Shown: positions 5,323 through 6,089 of the stretch, piece after piece | Layout: every line of letters begins with the position of its first letter | How positions within the stretch are numbered: the first letter of the stretch is position 1 | Origin: Chlamydiota bacterium | GTDB lineage: Bacteria; Chlamydiota; Chlamydiia; Chlamydiales; SLFE01 | Length of the DNA: 6,089 nucleotides | Direction: 5' to 3' | NCBI GenBank assembly: GCA_011065065.1 | Contig: JAAKFL010000121.1 | Coordinates: 1 to 6,089 of the forward strand | Translations under genes and position numbers: made by a program | Notes under the pieces: generated by a model | Seen by the model: the letters and a program-made list of their open reading frames with translations, nothing else | Told to the model about the DNA's origin: nothing | The model's database searches: none

Positions 5323-5906
5323 TAGAACAATACCTCAGACCAAAACTAGAAAAGCCGCTCTTCCAGCCCCTAATCAAGCTTCTTGTTAAACTTAACATCA
5401 CCCCCAATCACATCACGCTCATAAGCCTGATCCTTGGTCTCAGCACGATTCCCCTACTCATGACCCATCATCCTTTCACAGCTGCGATCTTCTTATGGCT
5501 ATCGGGACTTGGAGATGTGATTGACGGAGGCCTAGCGCGCGAATCAGAGCAGACATCCGATGCAGGAACCATACTGGACATTGTTTCCGATCGTTGTGTG
5601 GAATTTGCAGTGATCTTTGGCTTATTTCTCGTCGATCCCACGAGGGCGCTCATCACGATCCTCATGTTGGGCAGTGTTCTTATTTGTGTGACATCATTTC
5701 TTGTTGTGGGAATTGTAACCGAGAAAAGTGGACTGAAGAGTTTTTATTACAGTCCTGGGTTGATGGAGAGATTGGAAGCGTTTATAGTTTTCACTCTGAT
5801 GATGTTGTTTCCGGGGTATTTTAATCTGTTGGGTTGGGCATTTATTGGTCTTGTAACCCTGACAGCATGTATACGCATGGCACAATTCACTAAAAGTTGC
5901 ACATGA
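5319..5906 (+). CDS. CDP-alcohol phosphatidyltransferase family protein
   Basis: A 195-residue integral membrane enzyme that joins an alcohol to a phosphatidyl group from a CDP-linked lipid, as in phosphatidylglycerophosphate synthesis. The catalytic signature is intact: D66-xx-D69-G70-xx-A73-R74-(8)-G83-xxx-D87-xxx-D91, where the four Asp bind the divalent metals. The N-terminal ITPNHITLISLILG (27-40) is also typical. Hydrophobic segments lie at about 30-48, 52-65, 92-108, 110-135, 148-164 and 166-186, matching the usual six-helix layout and length. The start overlaps the upstream stop by ATGA and has no Shine-Dalgarno, so it is probably made by translational coupling. The acceptor alcohol (glycerol-3-phosphate, inositol phosphate, serine or other) cannot be read from the sequence. 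The context suggests a role in phospholipid composition together with the VTT protein. The gene's second half uses more G/T-ending codons than its first half, a minor oddity. Confidence 0.93.
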   Translation: MIEQYLRPKLEKPLFQPLIKLLVKLNITPNHITLISLILGLSTIPLLMTHHPFTAAIFLWLSGLGDVIDGGLARESEQTSDAGTILDIVSDRCVEFAVIFGLFLVDPTRALITILMLGSVLICVTSFLVVGIVTEKSGLKSFYYSPGLMERLEAFIVFTLMMLFPGYFNLLGWAFIGLVTLTACIRMAQFTKSCT

Positions 5907-6089
5907 AATCAAAACCTTCTCGGTCTTCGTTAAACAAATTTAGGATTTTGGTGGCTTTAAAATTTAACCGCGAAGATGCGCGAAGAAACAGACCAACTTC
6001 AATTATTTTTTTTCAAAATCTACTGCGGAAAGAAGTTCCCTCTGAACCATATCTTTTTGATTATCAATTACATGAAAATAGGTTTCTCG
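5903..6089 (+). CDS. Possible fourth operon gene, 5' part only (doubtful)
   Basis: An ATG at 5903 overlaps the stop of the phosphatidyltransferase gene (again ATGA), and the frame stays open for 62 codons to the window edge. Against it: the product has no glycine, is very Arg- and Asn-rich, and includes the translated CGCGAAGA repeat. Only 29 of 62 codons begin with a purine, low for a real gene. No Shine-Dalgarno is seen and no family is recognised. It conflicts with the minus-strand frame at 6003-6089. Probably intergenic sequence, listed because the overlap matches the operon's own pattern. Confidence 0.2.
   Translation, partial: MKSKPSRSSLNKFRILVALKFNREDARRNRPTSIIFFQNLLRKEVPSEPYLFDYQLHENRFL
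5969..5986. repeat. Short 10-bp-periodic repeat (CGCGAAGA type)
   Basis: CGCGAAGA occurs at 5969-5976 and again at 5979-5986, exactly 10 bp apart, in AT-rich sequence downstream of the three-gene operon. Similar CGCGAAG tandem motifs are found between genes in many bacterial genomes. It has the same 10-bp period as the CGCAGAT array at 956-993 but a different unit. A T-tract (6006-6013) follows, but only a 4-bp stem (GAAG/CTTC) precedes it, so I do not call a terminator. Confidence 0.5.
6003..6089 (-). CDS. C-terminal end of an unidentified minus-strand gene
   Basis: Read on the minus strand from the right edge, a frame is open for 28 codons and ends with TAA at 6005-6003. The tail (RETYFHVIDNQKDMVQRELL, then SAVDFEKK) is charged and protein-like, and 18 of 28 codons start with a purine. 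This would make it convergent with the phospholipid operon, with the gap 5907-6002 intergenic. The fragment is too short to name, and an open frame of this length can arise by chance in AT-rich DNA. Confidence 0.4.
   Translation of the reverse strand, partial: RETYFHVIDNQKDMVQRELLSAVDFEKK

Noticed and set aside
5983..6013. Intrinsic terminator after the operon
   Set aside because: The T-tract is good, but the stem before it is only 4 bp (GAAG/CTTC), too weak to call.

Overview
The window looks like a bacterial chromosome segment of moderate to low GC, with densely packed genes and Shine-Dalgarno starts. No rRNA, tRNA, insertion sequence or CRISPR array is visible. The prolyl-tRNA synthetase is the short archaeal/eukaryote-like (ProS type 3) form that some bacteria carry. 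With the ankyrin-like gene, the toxin-antitoxin pair and the MerA-like oxidoreductase beside a TVP38/TMEM64 protein, it would suit a host-associated or environmental lineage such as an environmental chlamydia or another PVC-type bacterium. That placement is a guess from gene content, not proven by the sequence.

Left part (1-1547), AT-rich and accessory in character. A type II toxin-antitoxin module lies on the minus strand: a ribbon-helix-helix antitoxin (318-503) overlaps a MazF/PemK toxin that runs off the left edge (1-331). Its promoter (-35 TTGACT, 17 bp, -10 TATACT) encloses an 18-bp perfect palindrome, a ready-made autorepression operator. Diverging from it is a small helical protein of unknown function (650-955, plus). 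It is followed by a short 10-bp-periodic repeat and then a convergent minus-strand gene (997-1476) with an ankyrin-like core and a coiled-coil tail.

Middle (1548-3202). proS lies on the minus strand. A 131-bp intergenic region separates it from a divergent plus-strand operon, and I see a candidate promoter in each direction.

Right part (3203-5906). Three genes are joined by two 4-bp ATGA overlaps: a MerA/dihydrolipoamide-dehydrogenase-type flavoprotein, a TVP38/TMEM64 (VTT/DedA-like) membrane protein, and a CDP-alcohol phosphatidyltransferase. The first two occur elsewhere as one fused polypeptide, so this is probably a split version of a redox-membrane partnership, here tied to a phospholipid-synthesis enzyme. 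The flavoprotein keeps the CxxxxC redox pair but has Tyr and Leu where dihydrolipoamide dehydrogenases have the catalytic His-Glu dyad. It also lacks the C-terminal cysteine pair of true mercuric reductase, so its substrate is open. This operon is the best candidate in the window for an under-described system.

Right edge (5907-6089). A second short 10-bp-periodic repeat (CGCGAAGA) is present. Two incompatible open frames run off the edge, and the minus-strand one (6003-6089) looks more protein-like.
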